A stretch of 64,000 nucleotides of DNA, taken from assembly GCA_003140175.1 (NCBI GenBank), contig PLJD01000070.1:26757-90756 (forward strand), in the 5' to 3' direction. Shown one piece after another: positions 62,991-64,000 of the stretch (the first letter of the stretch is position 1; every line of letters begins with the position of its first letter). Source of the DNA: Actinomycetota bacterium (GTDB lineage Bacteria; Actinomycetota; Acidimicrobiia; IMCC26256; PALSA-555). The position numbers and the translations under genes are program-made. The notes below the pieces were generated by a model. That model saw only the letters and a program-made list of their open reading frames with translations. It had not been told where the DNA came from and ran no database searches.

Positions 62991-63557
62991 CTAGGGCGTC
63001 CGCCCGAGGAAGGCCGCGAGTCGGTCGGCGGCCGGCGCGGAGTCGGCCACCTCGACGATCGGCCCGAACGGCGCGGTGCCGTCGGGACCGCGGAACTCGT
63101 CGGGGATCGCGCCGCGTGCCTGCGCCAACACTTGCTCGGCGAGCTCGGGGGTCAGCTGCGTCGACTGGCCGGTGGCCTTGGCGAGATCCCAGCCGTGCGT
63201 GAACGTGTCATTGGTCGCCAACGCCATGAACATCGAGCCGAGGAACTCTCCGAACGGAAGCTTCACCGTCTTGTCGAGCGCGCCCGGTGTGCTGAACGCG
63301 GTGAGCGATTCTTGGATCCCATCGTCGTAGGCGGCCAGGATGTCGCCGTCGGCGAAGTTCGTCTCGGCGGGCAGGGGAGGCGTGACGCCGGAGCTGATGC
63401 CGGTCGCGAACCAGTGGCTGAGTCCGACGAGGTGGTTGACGAGGTTCCGGACGTTCCACGACGCGCACGGTGTGGGAAGGTCGAGTTGCTCGGGCGTGAC
63501 GTTGGCGAGGACGCCTCGGGTGGAGGTGAAGGCCAGCTCGAGCGGTTCGATGCTCAT
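62991..63557 (-). CDS. TIGR03086-family mycothiol-dependent-type protein
   Basis: 188 aa. ATG 63557; the frame to 63602 adds unrelated residues. A DinB/MDMPI four-helix bundle: PCASWNVRNLVNHLVGLSHW (metal His), then MALATNDTFTHGWDLAKATGQ (second and third ligand region) typical of TIGR03086 and mycothiol-dependent maleylpyruvate-isomerase-like proteins. The metal site would use three His. Exact substrate unknown; it complements mscR as evidence for mycothiol in this organism. Confidence 0.92.
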   Translation of the reverse strand: MSIEPLELAFTSTRGVLANVTPEQLDLPTPCASWNVRNLVNHLVGLSHWFATGISSGVTPPLPAETNFADGDILAAYDDGIQESLTAFSTPGALDKTVKLPFGEFLGSMFMALATNDTFTHGWDLAKATGQSTQLTPELAEQVLAQARGAIPDEFRGPDGTAPFGPIVEVADSAPAADRLAAFLGRTP

Positions 63558-63623
63558 CGTCTCTCTTCCGATTCGACGCCCGATCGGCGTGGGTCGCGGC
63601 ATCGTAGGGCCGGGTGCGGCGGG

Positions 63624-63875
63624 TCAGGGCCCGGGGTCTTCTCCGATGTCTCGGAGCGCGGCCGCGAGTGCGGCTCGCAGCCGTCGAGCGGTCGGTGGCG
63701 CCAGGTGGGCCGCGACGCCGGTTCCCGGGCGCGTCATCTCCTCGAGGGTCAGTTCCACCCGCGGTGCCTCGCATCCATCGCAGTCGTCGAGGAGCGCCAC
63801 CGACCAGGCGACCTGCGCCCGCTCTGGATCGTCGGGTGGGTGGTCGTCCCCGCCGTAGTCACCCAATTTCCTCAT
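63624..63875 (-). CDS. Small acidic protein of unknown function
   Basis: 83 aa. Starts MRKLGDYGGDDHPPDDPERAQ, then VAWSVALLDDCDGCEAPRVELTLEEMTRPGTG with a CDGC pair and a helix LAPPTARRLRAALAAALRDIGED. The composition and the VELTLEEM strand look like a genuine small conserved protein rather than a chance frame. No ribosome site recognised. Confidence 0.55.
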   Translation of the reverse strand: MRKLGDYGGDDHPPDDPERAQVAWSVALLDDCDGCEAPRVELTLEEMTRPGTGVAAHLAPPTARRLRAALAAALRDIGEDPGP

Positions 63876-64000
63876 GGCAGGCAGTCAAGCGCATGGGGCC
63901 GCCCGAGGCGAGCGGGGGCGCCGCGGCCCGCCCGGATCGGCGCGTCGCGGGACCACCGACGTGGAATCGGCCCGTCGGGCGGGGGCTACTGCTCGGCCAT

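Noticed and set aside
63986-64000. End of a minus-strand gene (stop CTA at 63986)
   Set aside because: Only a few codons are visible at the window edge; nothing can be supported.

Overview
The window is about 64 kb of very GC-rich bacterial chromosome, most likely from an actinobacterium (Actinomycetota). The evidence is mycothiol biology (an S-(hydroxymethyl)mycothiol dehydrogenase at 16657-17745 and a TIGR03086-type protein at 62991-63557), a DUF3566-like membrane protein, a DrrAB-type exporter, a primary-like sigma factor, GTG/TTG starts, and many genes with a TAGNNT -10 box only 6-9 nt before the start codon (leaderless mRNAs). An uncultured soil or freshwater lineage such as Acidimicrobiia would fit, but that placement is inference. 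I see no rRNA, tRNA, CRISPR array, insertion sequence or prophage; the window reads as chromosomal backbone with catabolic and envelope genes.

Layout. 1-9.1 kb: a secreted copper protein (monooxygenase-like core plus cupredoxin domain), a CaiB/racemase-like enzyme, membrane and cell-wall proteins (L,D-transpeptidase), HU, a peroxiredoxin and a lipoprotein. 9.2-18.7 kb: a secreted helical protein, cobyric acid synthase (cobQ), a divergent ketol-acid-reductoisomerase-like enzyme, a CaiB transferase, and the mycothiol-dependent formaldehyde dehydrogenase with its metallo-hydrolase. 19-31.8 kb: NlpC/P60 lipoprotein, SDR, cupin, PPK2, two coupled membrane glycosyltransferases, secreted phosphoesterase, lysozyme-like protein, quinone oxidoreductase plus CaiB transferase, and an HtrA protease. 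31.8-40.3 kb: CPBP protease, a DUF4190 gene with an apparent frameshift, a ferritin-like protein, two membrane proteins carrying nucleic-acid-binding-like tails, and a DrrAB exporter divergent from a MarR regulator. 40.3-53.9 kb: hydrolase, UspA, methyltransferase, nitroreductase, VOC proteins, Ada-like protein, TypA/BipA, SDRs and a Gfo/Idh/MocA oxidoreductase. 54.2-58.4 kb: a candidate cold-response island with an acyl desaturase divergent from a DEAD-box helicase fused to a cold-shock domain, then CspA and a sigma-70 factor. 58.4-64 kb: an operon of a CMD protein, an SDR and a seven-bladed propeller, then a VOC protein, a secreted glycosidase-like protein and a mycothiol-linked enzyme.

Working together: three CaiB/BaiF enzymes, four SDRs, five intact VOC genes, a carboxymuconolactone-decarboxylase-like protein, a quinone oxidoreductase and a nitroreductase suggest oxidative catabolism of acyl-CoA, aromatic or steroid-like substrates. 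LDT, NlpC/P60, lysozyme-like, CPBP, HtrA and the glycosyltransferases form an envelope-maintenance set. Most convergent gene pairs are separated by compact GC-rich hairpins without U-tracts.
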